From contig JAIPBU010000007.1 of the NCBI GenBank assembly GCA_021738535.1, positions 1 to 64,000 on the forward strand: a stretch of 64,000 nucleotides of DNA. The letters are read 5' to 3'. This document shows positions 15,877 through 24,467 of this stretch, one piece after another. The stretch's first letter is position 1; every line of letters begins with the position of its first letter. The notes beneath the pieces are model-generated. The model was given only the letters and a program-made list of their open reading frames with translations. It was not told the origin of the DNA and searched no databases. The translations under genes and the position numbers were made by a program. Source of the stretch: Bacteroidales bacterium (lineage in GTDB: Bacteria > Bacteroidota > Bacteroidia > Bacteroidales > VadinHA17).

Positions 15877-17315
15877 CTCAGAGTCAGTCTTCCAGAACAA
15901 GAAGGATTAAGACGTTATTGTAATTTTCGTCTACTCCGACGATCTGAAGGCGCTCAGAGTCAGTCTTCCAGAACAAGAAGGATTAAGACAGCTTTTTAAG
16001 GTCGAATAGACCTCGTCAAGATTTTTTCTCAGAGTCAGTCTTCCAGAACAAGAAGGATTAAGACCCATACCGCCAGCCGTTATGACCCATTTTGAGAACG
16101 CACTCAGAGTCAGTCTTCCAGAACAAGAAGGATTAAGACTCTCATAATTTTTACCGCTATCGTTTTGTTTTTTATGTCTCAGAGTCAGTCTTCCAGAACA
16201 AGAAGGATTAAGACATCCAGGGAACAGATAGTTCTACCTTTTTAGCACTCTCAGAGTCAGTCTTCCAGAACAAGAAGGATTAAGACAAACACTGACAGGT
16301 CAGTTCATCGACCTTATTCTCGCTCAGAGTCAGTCTTCCAGAACAAGAAGGATTAAGACACACAAACGGACGAATCTCCGTCGGAGTACCCCTCCTCAGA
16401 GTCAGTCTTCCAGAACAAGAAGGATTAAGACACTGACGAGTCTCCTTCGTTGTACGCTTCGTCAACGCTCAGAGTCAGTCTTCCAGAACAAGAAGGATTA
16501 AGACGACAACAGATCAGGTTCAAAGCACTGAACTGTCAATTCTCAGAGTCAGTCTTCCAGAACAAGAAGGATTAAGACCCTGAATACGGTTCTCACCGCC
16601 TTTTTGAAATTTAGTTAACTCAGAGTCAGTCTTCCAGAACAAGAAGGATTAAGACACGCCTTTTTGAAATTTAGTTAAGCTCATAAGAATTCCTCAGAGT
16701 CAGTCTTCCAGAACAAGAAGGATTAAGACTTCACCAACTTCATATGCTTTGACATTATTTTCATACTCTCAGAGTCAGTCTTCCAGAACAAGAAGGATTA
16801 AGACATGGTAACGATGAACGATAGCTCTTGAGCCATCTGCTCAGAGTCAGTCTTCCAGAACAAGAAGGATTAAGACCAGGTACTGTTCTCCATATAAATC
16901 ACTCATAGTAATACTCAGAGTCAGTCTTCCAGAACAAGAAGGATTAAGACAATACCTTGCCTGGGTAGAGGTGAAGATATGCAATCTCAGAGTCAGTCTT
17001 CCAGAACAAGAAGGATTAAGACTTTGATAAAATCTTTTGATGTACTCATTTTTTCTTAGCTCAGAGTCAGTCTTCCAGAACAAGAAGGATTAAGACCCCC
17101 GCGAGCAATAGGAAGATTATCTCTTCCTTAGGCTCAGAGTCAGTCTTCCAGAACAAGAAGGATTAAGACACGGCACTGTCACCGTCATTGTACCCTTCGT
17201 CGACTCTCAGAGTCAGTCTTCCAGAACAAGAAGGATTAAGACATTATCAATAAGGAATGAACATGCACCGCAATAGCTCTCAGAGTCAGTCTTCCAGAAC
17301 AAGAAGGATTAAGAT
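15877..17315 (+). CRISPR. CRISPR array, 20 repeats of 37 bases and 19 spacers
   Basis: The repeat is 37 bases (begins CTCAGAGTCAGTC, ends AGGATTAAGAC) and has an internal GTCTT/AAGAC stem. Repeats start at 15877, 15953, 16028, 16103, 16178, 16250, 16323, 16395, 16468, 16542, 16619, 16693, 16768, 16840, 16914, 16986, 17060, 17133, 17206 and 17279. Spacers are 35-40 bases. Repeats are identical apart from the last base of the last copy (17315, C to T), so the trailer is on the right and the leader lies next to cas2. Plus-strand transcription gives crRNAs with the handle ATTAAGAC. Spacers 10 and 11 share 22 bases; spacers 7, 8 and 18 encode related peptides on the opposite strand. I saw no spacer matching elsewhere in this window. 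Confidence 0.99.
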
Positions 17316-17439
17316 ACTATACTCTACATTTAGATATATAACAATTGTTGCTACTTTGAAAGCAAGGCGATTAACAAAAATTCTAATAAATTGAGAAAGC
17401 TACCAGGCTTGTGCATTCAAACCTTCAAAGAGCCAATAT

Positions 17440-18891
17440 CTACTTAATGAACCAATCATTAACAAGATGTAACTCTTTTTTAGCTCTAGTAATTGCGGTA
17501 TACCACCACTGATAAATAGATGGTTTTGGTATACCATGTATTTTGTTATCAAGATATAAATAAACCTCTTCCCACTCGCCTCCCTGGCTCTTATGACAAG
17601 TAAGTGCATAACCGTAAGCTGATCTTAAGGCATTTAAATAAGGATCTTTGAACATATAGTCCTTAAACGCTCTATCTTTTTGACGTATGCCTTTTTCTTT
17701 CATCCTGTAATAATAATCCACCATCAAATCTTTATGTTGCTTGTCGTTTAAATTAGTATAATTAGAGTAAAGAATGTCTTCAATCATAAGTAAGTTATAT
17801 TCGCTTTTAAAAGCCAATTCTTCTACTGTAACCTGTAAAAAGGTTAACCCACATCTTTTCTCACTCTTCCCTGTTGCTGTAATTACAACCTGATCTCCAT
17901 TTACTAATCCAGTGAGATAGTTATTCTGAGTTACCATTAGCAAATCTCCTTCCTCAATCCTTCTGCTTTTTCTATTCAAGAATTTTCTAACGATCTGATT
18001 AATATCACTACAGTGCCTGTTTGTTTGGCATATAATAGTAGCTTCTTCATAACCTATTTCATGTAATCTTTCTAAATATGAATCGACAAGATCAACATGT
18101 GAACTGTGTAACCTAATATTGTTATAGCCTTTGACCGGTAGTTTTGCCCATTTTGTATGAGGATTTTCATTATGAAGCTTGCGTAAAGCCATTGATGATT
18201 CAATTATACCATTACCAATTGTTTGCCTGATTATTTCCCTTAACTCATAAGCTGATGGTAATATATTGTAGTTTGATTTAAGGTGTTCGTTTGAAAGAGC
18301 GGGTGAAATAACCTGGTTGATTGGAGGCAGTTGACAGGGATCACCAACAAAAATGAATTTTCCATTTAGATCATATTTAATCAAATCATCCAATAGCATA
18401 CCGCTACCAAACTTGGCGAATGAAATACTTTTATCAAGACTGTCACTTACCATTGAGGCCTCGTCTATAATATAAAATGTCTCTACTGATGATTGAATCT
18501 TTCTAAGGCCAAACATAAGCCTAATTTGACCGGTGTCATCAACTTCCAGCTTATTAGTCATTTTACTTACTTCCTCAAGATCTTCTTCTATATCATCAAA
18601 AACATAAATCTCGCTATGTATAGTTTTAACTGATTCTTTTGTGAAATTGGAAAGGATTTTTGCAGCCCTTCCAGTAGATGCAAGTAATTTGAAATTCACC
18701 TCTTTTTCGCTCATCCATTTTATCACACCACTTATAAGTGTAGTTTTCCCTGTACCAGCATAACCTTTTAGGATAAATACTTTATCTTTATTATTGCTAA
18801 CAAATTGTTTTAATGATTTAAAAGCTATGTCTTGGTCTTTCCTTAACGAAAAATTAAAGTAGTCGTCATTGGTTTTATTATTGCCAGACAT
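17440..18891 (-). CDS. RecD/Pif1-like superfamily-1 helicase
   Basis: 483 residues. Walker A is GYAGTGKTT (about 42-50), motif II is FYIIDEASMVSD, motif III is FVGDPCQLPP, and the C-terminus has YALTCHKSQGGEWEEVYLYL with WWYTAITRAKKELHLV (motifs V and VI). This is the RecD2/exonuclease V alpha type of 5'-3' DNA helicase core, without RecD2's N-terminal helix-hairpin-helix region. It runs towards the CRISPR array and ends 125 bases beyond the last repeat, so it is convergent with the array and not part of the cas operon. A role in recombination, repair or defence is likely, but the partner complex is unknown. Confidence 0.85.
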   Translation of the reverse strand: MSGNNKTNDDYFNFSLRKDQDIAFKSLKQFVSNNKDKVFILKGYAGTGKTTLISGVIKWMSEKEVNFKLLASTGRAAKILSNFTKESVKTIHSEIYVFDDIEEDLEEVSKMTNKLEVDDTGQIRLMFGLRKIQSSVETFYIIDEASMVSDSLDKSISFAKFGSGMLLDDLIKYDLNGKFIFVGDPCQLPPINQVISPALSNEHLKSNYNILPSAYELREIIRQTIGNGIIESSMALRKLHNENPHTKWAKLPVKGYNNIRLHSSHVDLVDSYLERLHEIGYEEATIICQTNRHCSDINQIVRKFLNRKSRRIEEGDLLMVTQNNYLTGLVNGDQVVITATGKSEKRCGLTFLQVTVEELAFKSEYNLLMIEDILYSNYTNLNDKQHKDLMVDYYYRMKEKGIRQKDRAFKDYMFKDPYLNALRSAYGYALTCHKSQGGEWEEVYLYLDNKIHGIPKPSIYQWWYTAITRAKKELHLVNDWFIK

Positions 18892-18993
18892 AATAATTGT
18901 AAAAGAGACCTAAGAATTAGATTCGCATATAAAGTTAATATATTTAATTCATAATTTTTACTTTAAACAGAATAATTGCCTAGTAATAAACCC

Positions 18994-19374
18994 ATGCAAA
19001 AACACCCATTCCCGGACAAACCAACTTTTATTGATAAAAGAGTTTTTACATGCAAGGACTGCGGTTATTCCGCACAGGTACACGGAGAAAGCTACTTTGA
19101 TTTTGGTTGCTATAATTATATAGGTACCATGGAATGCCTTGAATGCAGGACGCTCTATGAAACAGTTATCACGAAAAGGAAATGGAAAATGTTGGGATTC
19201 CTAGAACCGGAGATGCAACATGTTCTTAATGATCCCGAAGAAATGATATGCTTGAGATGCGGGACTATGGAAAATCGAATATGGAACTACAAGGAGAATA
19301 AATGCCCTAAATGTGGAGGAGAAATGGATTTCGAAGTAACGGGAAGGATAAGGGTGAGGTGGAAAAATCGGTAA
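18994..19374 (+). CDS. zinc-ribbon protein
   Basis: 126 residues counted from ATG 18994; a TTG at 18976 would add six. Four CxxC-type knuckles are visible: CKDC (with a further Cys in FGCYNY), CLEC, CLRCG and CPKCGG. They suggest two zinc ribbons, one at residues 20-55 and one at 85-110. Such ribbons bind nucleic acid or protein. No enzymatic motif is seen. It lies 102 bases before the W-repeat protein on the same strand and may be co-transcribed with it. A hairpin-like sequence at 19382-19419 sits between them. Confidence 0.6.
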   Translation: MQKHPFPDKPTFIDKRVFTCKDCGYSAQVHGESYFDFGCYNYIGTMECLECRTLYETVITKRKWKMLGFLEPEMQHVLNDPEEMICLRCGTMENRIWNYKENKCPKCGGEMDFEVTGRIRVRWKNR

Positions 19375-19476
19375 GCTATTCTACTCGCCCCCTGGGCTTG
19401 CTCAGGACGAGCGGTGAGTTATAAAATATTCTAAACTTTAGAAACTTTTTTTTTTAATTTTTCAACGCAAAGCCAT

Positions 19477-21156
19477 ATGACTGCACAGGCAACAGACATA
19501 ATAATCTACAGGGGTGAAAAATCAAGGTTATGCAATAACCCCCTGGAACAGTTATGGAAGTTCGAGAAGTTTGAGAGGCCGGACTTTAACCTTAGGAGTA
19601 CCGGCAACTGGAGAGGCTATATTGCTACCTGGGAAATAAAATACGACAATCTTTACCTCGTGGGCATAAAGGAGGATGACCCGGAATTTCCGCGTGAACT
19701 TATTGATTTTTTTCCTGAAACTCGTGGCAAACCGGTTAAAGCTTGGTGGTATACTGGTAAACTAAGAATAGTCAGAGGCAAAATAGTAAACTATATACAT
19801 GGAGGCTATGGAAGTAGCTACGAAAAAGAAATTTATCTTATAGTGAGGAGTGGTAAAGTTAAAGACAGGCATATAAAAAATTTCAAAGAAGAGGACTTTA
19901 TAGTCAAAAAAACAAGAAAAGAAAAAAAGCGAGAAGAGAAAGTACAGAAATATGTAAGGGAATTGTTCCGGTATACTTTTACTAATAAACAGCAGGGTAA
20001 ACCACCCAGGCGTCCAAAAATAAAAATGGCAAAAAAACCGGGGCCAAGCATAAAGGATTGCAGGAAGGTAAAAAAATTCCTGGCCGGGCACCCGGAATTC
20101 TTTATTGATCATATGTCGGGTGAATATCCACTGTCAAATGAGCTGATCCAAAGATACAAAGACCTGTGGAAATGGGACCTGTTATCAGATAACACAAACC
20201 TTAAATGGTCTGACAGGCTGATTGAAAAGTACGAGGACAGGTGGTCCTGGGGAGAAGAAGGAATGTATAGTCCAAATATAAGGTACAACGAGCAAATAAG
20301 TTGGACAACAGACCTTATCTATAAATTCAGGAACAGGATTGATCAAGAAGACCTGGCGCAATCGACTGATTTACTTATTAAATACCCTGATGTACTGGAT
20401 TTAATAACCAATAAACTATACTGGGAATATATTAGTAGCAATGAACACCTGCCATGGACATCGGCTATGATAGAAAAGTATGAAGATTATATAGATTTTG
20501 AGCTATTATCTGGCAACCGGTCTGTACCCTGGACGGAAGAACTAATAGCAAAGTATGCCAGCAGGTTTGACTTTAAAAGGTATGAAGAAGGGAATTACGA
20601 ACCATGGGCAAATAAGAAAGAAGATCATAGGTATAAGGAAGAAAATAAAGGAATTCTGGCACCAACCTGGTCGTTTTCCGATGATGAATACAAACTTAAG
20701 TACACAAAAAAAGAGCTGGCCCAGGTACTTGCTGATCCTGACTGGGAGATTATTAGCTGCGATAGATGTGTGCCATGGTCCGAGGAATTGATAGATAAGT
20801 ATATCGACAAGTGGGAATGGGGCCATAATATAAGAAGAATGGGCACAGGATTCTGCTATTCGTCGCATCCCCCTGGAATGGAATATGAAGAAGTTCATAA
20901 CGGGCTATCCTCAAATCCTGACCTGCCCTGGTCAGTCAAATTCATAAAAAAGTATTCAGGAAAGATAAATTGGAATCACCTTACAAATAATGAAGGATTG
21001 CCCTGGAGCTTATACTTCATAAATAAATTCAGAAAAAAATGGTCATGGAGAGAACTACGGTGGAATGAAGGATTGTGGAAGAAGGTTTTTTATCCCTGCC
21101 TGGATGATAGGGTGATTGGGGAAATCATGGAAAAAATTCGGGATTACGCAGATTGA
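19477..21156 (+). CDS. tandem W-rich repeat protein with an N-terminal beta domain
   Basis: 559 residues. Residues 1-150 form a beta-rich domain (YIATWEIKYDNLYLVGI, then KAWWYTGKLRIVRG). A lysine-rich linker runs to about 200. From about 210 to the end there are roughly ten copies of a 25-35 residue unit with the consensus (L/V)PW(S/T)xxLIxKYxxxWxWxxLSxN. The best copies include LPWTSAMIEKYEDYIDF, VPWSEELIDKYIDKWEW and LPWSVKFIKKYSGKINW. The repeats probably stack into a helical solenoid used for binding protein or nucleic acid. No signal peptide, so cytoplasmic. I do not know a named function; its position in a defence-rich stretch hints at one. Confidence 0.7.
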   Translation: MTAQATDIIIYRGEKSRLCNNPLEQLWKFEKFERPDFNLRSTGNWRGYIATWEIKYDNLYLVGIKEDDPEFPRELIDFFPETRGKPVKAWWYTGKLRIVRGKIVNYIHGGYGSSYEKEIYLIVRSGKVKDRHIKNFKEEDFIVKKTRKEKKREEKVQKYVRELFRYTFTNKQQGKPPRRPKIKMAKKPGPSIKDCRKVKKFLAGHPEFFIDHMSGEYPLSNELIQRYKDLWKWDLLSDNTNLKWSDRLIEKYEDRWSWGEEGMYSPNIRYNEQISWTTDLIYKFRNRIDQEDLAQSTDLLIKYPDVLDLITNKLYWEYISSNEHLPWTSAMIEKYEDYIDFELLSGNRSVPWTEELIAKYASRFDFKRYEEGNYEPWANKKEDHRYKEENKGILAPTWSFSDDEYKLKYTKKELAQVLADPDWEIISCDRCVPWSEELIDKYIDKWEWGHNIRRMGTGFCYSSHPPGMEYEEVHNGLSSNPDLPWSVKFIKKYSGKINWNHLTNNEGLPWSLYFINKFRKKWSWRELRWNEGLWKKVFYPCLDDRVIGEIMEKIRDYAD

Positions 21157-21505
21157 AGCAGATTACGCAGATTTGCATGTATGCTATGAAACAATTGGTT
21201 GATTTTGAAATATTGGCTAAATTGCATGTTGCAATGCAAAATAGAAAATTAAGCCAGACTATGTGTACACCATCTATAGAACGGAATAAAAGCAACTTTT
21301 GAACATATCATATAAGAAATATAAGGAATTGTTTTTATATAATCGAGCCAAAACGTGCCAGAATCCCGAGGATTCGGGACTAAACGCAATTTGGTCCCGC
21401 TCTTGCGGGCTATACAATCTGGACGAGCAAGCTTGGCAGCCTTAGGTCGCTCTTCGGAACTTAGTTTAGTACCACGTTGTGCAGTATACATAAATAACTT
21501 AAATA
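21157..21505. promoter_or_regulatory. intergenic region with two hairpins upstream of the deaminase fusion
   Basis: Besides the 63-base repeat, this 349-base stretch has two small stem-loops: TCCCGA at 21364-21369 with TCGGGA at 21374-21379, and CCCGC at 21396-21400 with GCGGG at 21405-21409. They may form leader structure or a terminator remnant. An 80-residue minus-strand frame here is not protein-like. Confidence 0.4.
21177..21239 (+). repeat. 63-base dispersed repeat, copy A
   Basis: This block matches 29821-29883 over 63 bases without gaps and with 7 differences. It starts ATGTATGCT and ends with the near-palindrome TTGCATGTTGCAATGCAA. It lies just after the W-repeat gene. The two copies bracket the deaminase fusion, DUF3800 and RecQ-fusion genes. 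Confidence 0.8.
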
Positions 21506-22963
21506 ATGGAAAGAGAATTTATAAAAGGTAATAAATATACTCATGAAGAATACATGCAGCTTTCAATTATTGAAATGCTAAAGAGCAAAGGAGATCATGT
21601 TGATAGATCAGATCCCAAAGTTGGGGCCGTTTTAGTAGACAAAAGCGGAGCATTCTTTGATAAAGCTCACAGAGGTGAATTCCGCGCAGGTGACCACGGC
21701 GAATTTACTTTACTGGAAAGAAAGCATCCAAGTGAAGACTTATCGGGCTTTACACTATATACTACTCTTGAACCTTGCATAAAGAGGAATCTACCTAAAA
21801 AGGGATGCTATAAGCGCTGCATTAACGCCCGACTCAAAAAAGTGTACATTGGTCATTATGATCCTGATCCTACGGTCGCTTCTAATGGATCCAAACTCTT
21901 GAGAAAAGCAAAAATTGAAGTAGGTTTTTATGATAAAAAGTACGAACAGATTATAGCCTCAGAAAATGAGCAGTATTTTAAGGAAGCTGCTAAACGTGCT
22001 GAAGAAGAAAAAACTAAGGAGATTCAATCTGCAATTGACCCCATTGAAGATGAGTTGGTAGAATTTCAGCTTCATGACTTTTCCGAAGAAGCACAACGTA
22101 CCATGGTTGATAAAATGGGGCTTTCTTATAAAATTGGCACTGACACATGGAATGGTTTTCTGAGTCGAATGAAGCTAATTAAAGTAGATGAAGAAAGTCA
22201 AGCTGCACGCCCAACAGGTTTAGGATTATTGCTTCTTGGTCAAAAACCAGAGCAACATTTTCCACAAGCTAGAATCAAGTTTACAGTCAGGTCCGGATCA
22301 GATAATCCCAAAATTGAGGATTTTAAAGGTCCTTTAGTTCTTCTTCCAGAAAAAATAGAACAGTATTTGAGCTTTATTTTTCCCAAAGGTTTTTCATCCC
22401 GAACGTCATTTAACCGGACGGAAAAAGTGGAAGCATCGTATTCTGCACTCTTTGAAGTAATAATGAATGCTATTGTTCATAGAGATTACAGAATTGAGGG
22501 TGGACGAATAATGGTAGAGGTTGATAATGAAAAAGTAGTGGTGTCCAGTCCGGGGAAACCTTTATGCACACTTGAACAACTCAATAGTTTCAGAGCACCA
22601 TCGTTCAGTCGAAATGCCAAAATTGCCCATATTTTTTTTGAAATGGGATTGGTTGAAGAAAGAGGCTTTGGTATGGAAGAGCTTGGAAAAGTAGAAAGCT
22701 ATGGCTTACCTAGGCCAAGGTTTGCCTTGGAAAATAATACCTTGAAAGCAACACTTTTTAGAGTAGTCAATCCGGCAAAACAAACTCGTCAAAGTTCAGA
22801 TTTACCTGGAATTGATATTTTAAGTAAACATAAATCACTTACAACTAAACAGTATGAAAAGATTTCTGGTTTGAAAGAACGACAGGCAAGGAATCATTTG
22901 ACGGCCTTGGTTGACAATGGGTATGCAAGAAAAGAAGGTACGAAATATATATGGATTGAGTAA
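21506..22963 (+). CDS. deaminase - GHKL ATPase - winged-helix fusion protein
   Basis: 485 residues. Residues 10-150 resemble a zinc nucleoside/nucleotide deaminase of the RibD/dCMP type: the H-x-E is HGEFTLLE and the zinc cysteines are in TTLEPC and LPKKGC. Residues 270-430 match the HATPase_c_4 module of RecG/AlbA-type regulators, with the N-box ALFEVIMNAIVHRDY, VSSPGKP, and GLVEERGFGMEEL. Residues 440-485 look like a winged helix (TTKQYEKISGLKERQARNHL). In the usual family the first domain is AlbA_2 (schlafen-like); here a deaminase takes its place. The motif Ala of HAE is Gly. A phage-nucleotide-depleting or base-modifying defence role is inferred from the fusion and context, not shown. 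Confidence 0.75.
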   Translation: MEREFIKGNKYTHEEYMQLSIIEMLKSKGDHVDRSDPKVGAVLVDKSGAFFDKAHRGEFRAGDHGEFTLLERKHPSEDLSGFTLYTTLEPCIKRNLPKKGCYKRCINARLKKVYIGHYDPDPTVASNGSKLLRKAKIEVGFYDKKYEQIIASENEQYFKEAAKRAEEEKTKEIQSAIDPIEDELVEFQLHDFSEEAQRTMVDKMGLSYKIGTDTWNGFLSRMKLIKVDEESQAARPTGLGLLLLGQKPEQHFPQARIKFTVRSGSDNPKIEDFKGPLVLLPEKIEQYLSFIFPKGFSSRTSFNRTEKVEASYSALFEVIMNAIVHRDYRIEGGRIMVEVDNEKVVVSSPGKPLCTLEQLNSFRAPSFSRNAKIAHIFFEMGLVEERGFGMEELGKVESYGLPRPRFALENNTLKATLFRVVNPAKQTRQSSDLPGIDILSKHKSLTTKQYEKISGLKERQARNHLTALVDNGYARKEGTKYIWIE

Positions 22964-23033
22964 ATCGGCAATTTCGGCAATGCCGATTGCCGTTTCTATT
23001 GCCGATTTTCAATAGGCCTTAAAAATCGGCAAT
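22962..23033 (+). promoter_or_regulatory. three-arm inverted repeat able to form alternative hairpins
   Basis: AAATCGGCAAT at 22962-22972 is complementary to ATTGCCGATTT within 22998-23009. That same middle arm is also fully complementary over 12 bases to AAAATCGGCAAT at 23022-23033. The two hairpins exclude each other. A further TCGGCAAT lies at 22974-22981 and related copies continue to about 23070. The first hairpin overlaps the stop of the deaminase fusion and ends in TTTTC, so it could act as its terminator. The cluster could also bind the winged-helix domain of that protein. Confidence 0.55.
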
Positions 23034-23256
23034 AAACACTAGTGAAAATAGAAAAACGACAATGCCGACTAACAGTTATAATTACCGAGAAAGCAAAACT
23101 ACGACCGCACAGAAATGTGTATATGTCATTGATCAAAAAGCTGTTAACATAGAGACGATTGCATTTAAAAAATATATAAACAACTTGAAAGTAAATCACG
23201 TTAAATTGTTAAATGCCTCATGCACTGAACGTATAACCTATTAAAACATTCACAGA

Positions 23257-24081
23257 ATGTATAGATTTTATGCTGACGACAATTACGCAAAAAGTCCTGA
23301 GAGTAAAAAGGATGATATATTTATTTATGGTGGCATTTTAATTTCTTTAGAGAATGAACGTAAACTCATTGAAGATATAAAGCGCATAAAAAGTCAATAT
23401 ACTCACCCAAATCTTCCAATAAAATGGAACATGAGGGATAGATCCTTGAAGGAAATTTATGAAAGATTTGGCAAACAGGAAGATCTTCAAAAGCTTAAGC
23501 AAAATTCAAAAAAATGGAGAAGAGATATTATAGATTCTTCTATTGAATTAGATTATACGCTTTTCTTCTCATGTTTGGAAAATTATCAAAAAGAAAAGAA
23601 GAATCAAAAACCTATTAAGGAATCGTTAACAGAGTATATGTTCTCAAATACTTTAATGCGAGTTGGAATTCATGCAAAAAAATTAAAGCTTAACCAAATT
23701 ATTACTATCATAGATTGGCCAGCAGACAACAATCCTACCCCATTTAATCGAGAATATTATCGAGCATTTTATAATGGAAAATCACAAAATAATATTGATT
23801 ACATATGCGGACCATTACAAGAAATTGGATTTCATGAATCAGTAGTGTTCGCTAAATGCACACATTCTACTATGCTACAGCTAAGTGATATATTAGTTGG
23901 GTGCTTAAAAGAGTTTCTAATATCTAATTTTAAAAAGAAAGAATCATTAGGTAAAGAACTATTTGCTAAGTTGATTCCCAAATTATACGGATACCCAAAC
24001 GTATTTTCTTATGGAATTAACATTTCAAAACAAAACATGGATTTCAGAAACAAAGTGAAGGAAATATTAAGCTCGTATTAA
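23257..24081 (+). CDS. DUF3800 family protein
   Basis: 274 residues. The N-terminus MYRFYADDNY and the later LQLSDILVGCLKEF fit the DUF3800 pattern (an Asp near the first strand and a D-x-x-x-G towards the C-terminus), a family with a predicted RNase H-like fold. Members are frequent in phage-defence neighbourhoods, but the reaction is not established. It lies 293 bases after the deaminase fusion on the same strand. The intervening DNA carries the alternative hairpins. ATG 23257 is used; a 5-base inverted repeat (CATTC/GAATG) lies just upstream. Confidence 0.7.
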   Translation: MYRFYADDNYAKSPESKKDDIFIYGGILISLENERKLIEDIKRIKSQYTHPNLPIKWNMRDRSLKEIYERFGKQEDLQKLKQNSKKWRRDIIDSSIELDYTLFFSCLENYQKEKKNQKPIKESLTEYMFSNTLMRVGIHAKKLKLNQIITIIDWPADNNPTPFNREYYRAFYNGKSQNNIDYICGPLQEIGFHESVVFAKCTHSTMLQLSDILVGCLKEFLISNFKKKESLGKELFAKLIPKLYGYPNVFSYGINISKQNMDFRNKVKEILSSY

Positions 24082-24467
24082 AGATTTTTTTGACCGTCAT
24101 TTACAATTAATTCGTAAGCCTTTGGCCTGATACGTGTTGTAAAAATCAAAAATATTCCAGGATTTCTTAGAGTAACTCCGAGGATTTCTGGATTTTTGTT
24201 GACTTTAGTTGGATTTTACCTCACTCTTAGATTCCTTCCAATTATGAGGAAGCAGGTCTGCCATATCCAGATCATAGTTGTTATTATATTCCGGGATCCG
24301 GTGCATATTCCTGCGCAAAGCGGACACTCATTCTTGCTGATTCCGGACAGCAATTCCTGCTGAAAACGGACACTATCAATTACATCAGCTATTTTGCACG
24401 GTGTTATTCCTGCAATACTGACCCCTTATTCCTGCGAAGCTGCCCCCCCTCATTTATACCTTTAAAC
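24082..24467. mobile_element. IS21-like terminal repeat remnant without transposase
   Basis: From 24300 to 24455 a unit of about 23 bases recurs, with the core ATTCCTGC (or ATTCTTGC) followed in several copies by GCGGACAC/ACGGACAC. Such multiple short terminal repeats are a feature of IS21-family ends. On the minus strand a 33-residue frame (start near 24306) reads MHRIPEYNNNYDLDMADLLP and ends near 24210; it may be the tail of a lost transposase gene. No istA or istB is present, so only a remnant is left. The rest of the stretch shows nothing. Confidence 0.4.

Noticed and set aside
16280-17083. Minus-strand open frames repeating the peptide CLNPSCSGRLTL
   Set aside because: They are translations of the CRISPR repeat and its spacers, not proteins.
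15877-17315. Self-targeting spacers
   Set aside because: By eye no spacer matches another part of the window on either strand; the rest of the genome cannot be checked here.
21249-21491. 80-codon minus-strand open frame
   Set aside because: It runs through the two hairpins upstream of the deaminase fusion and has no protein-like features.
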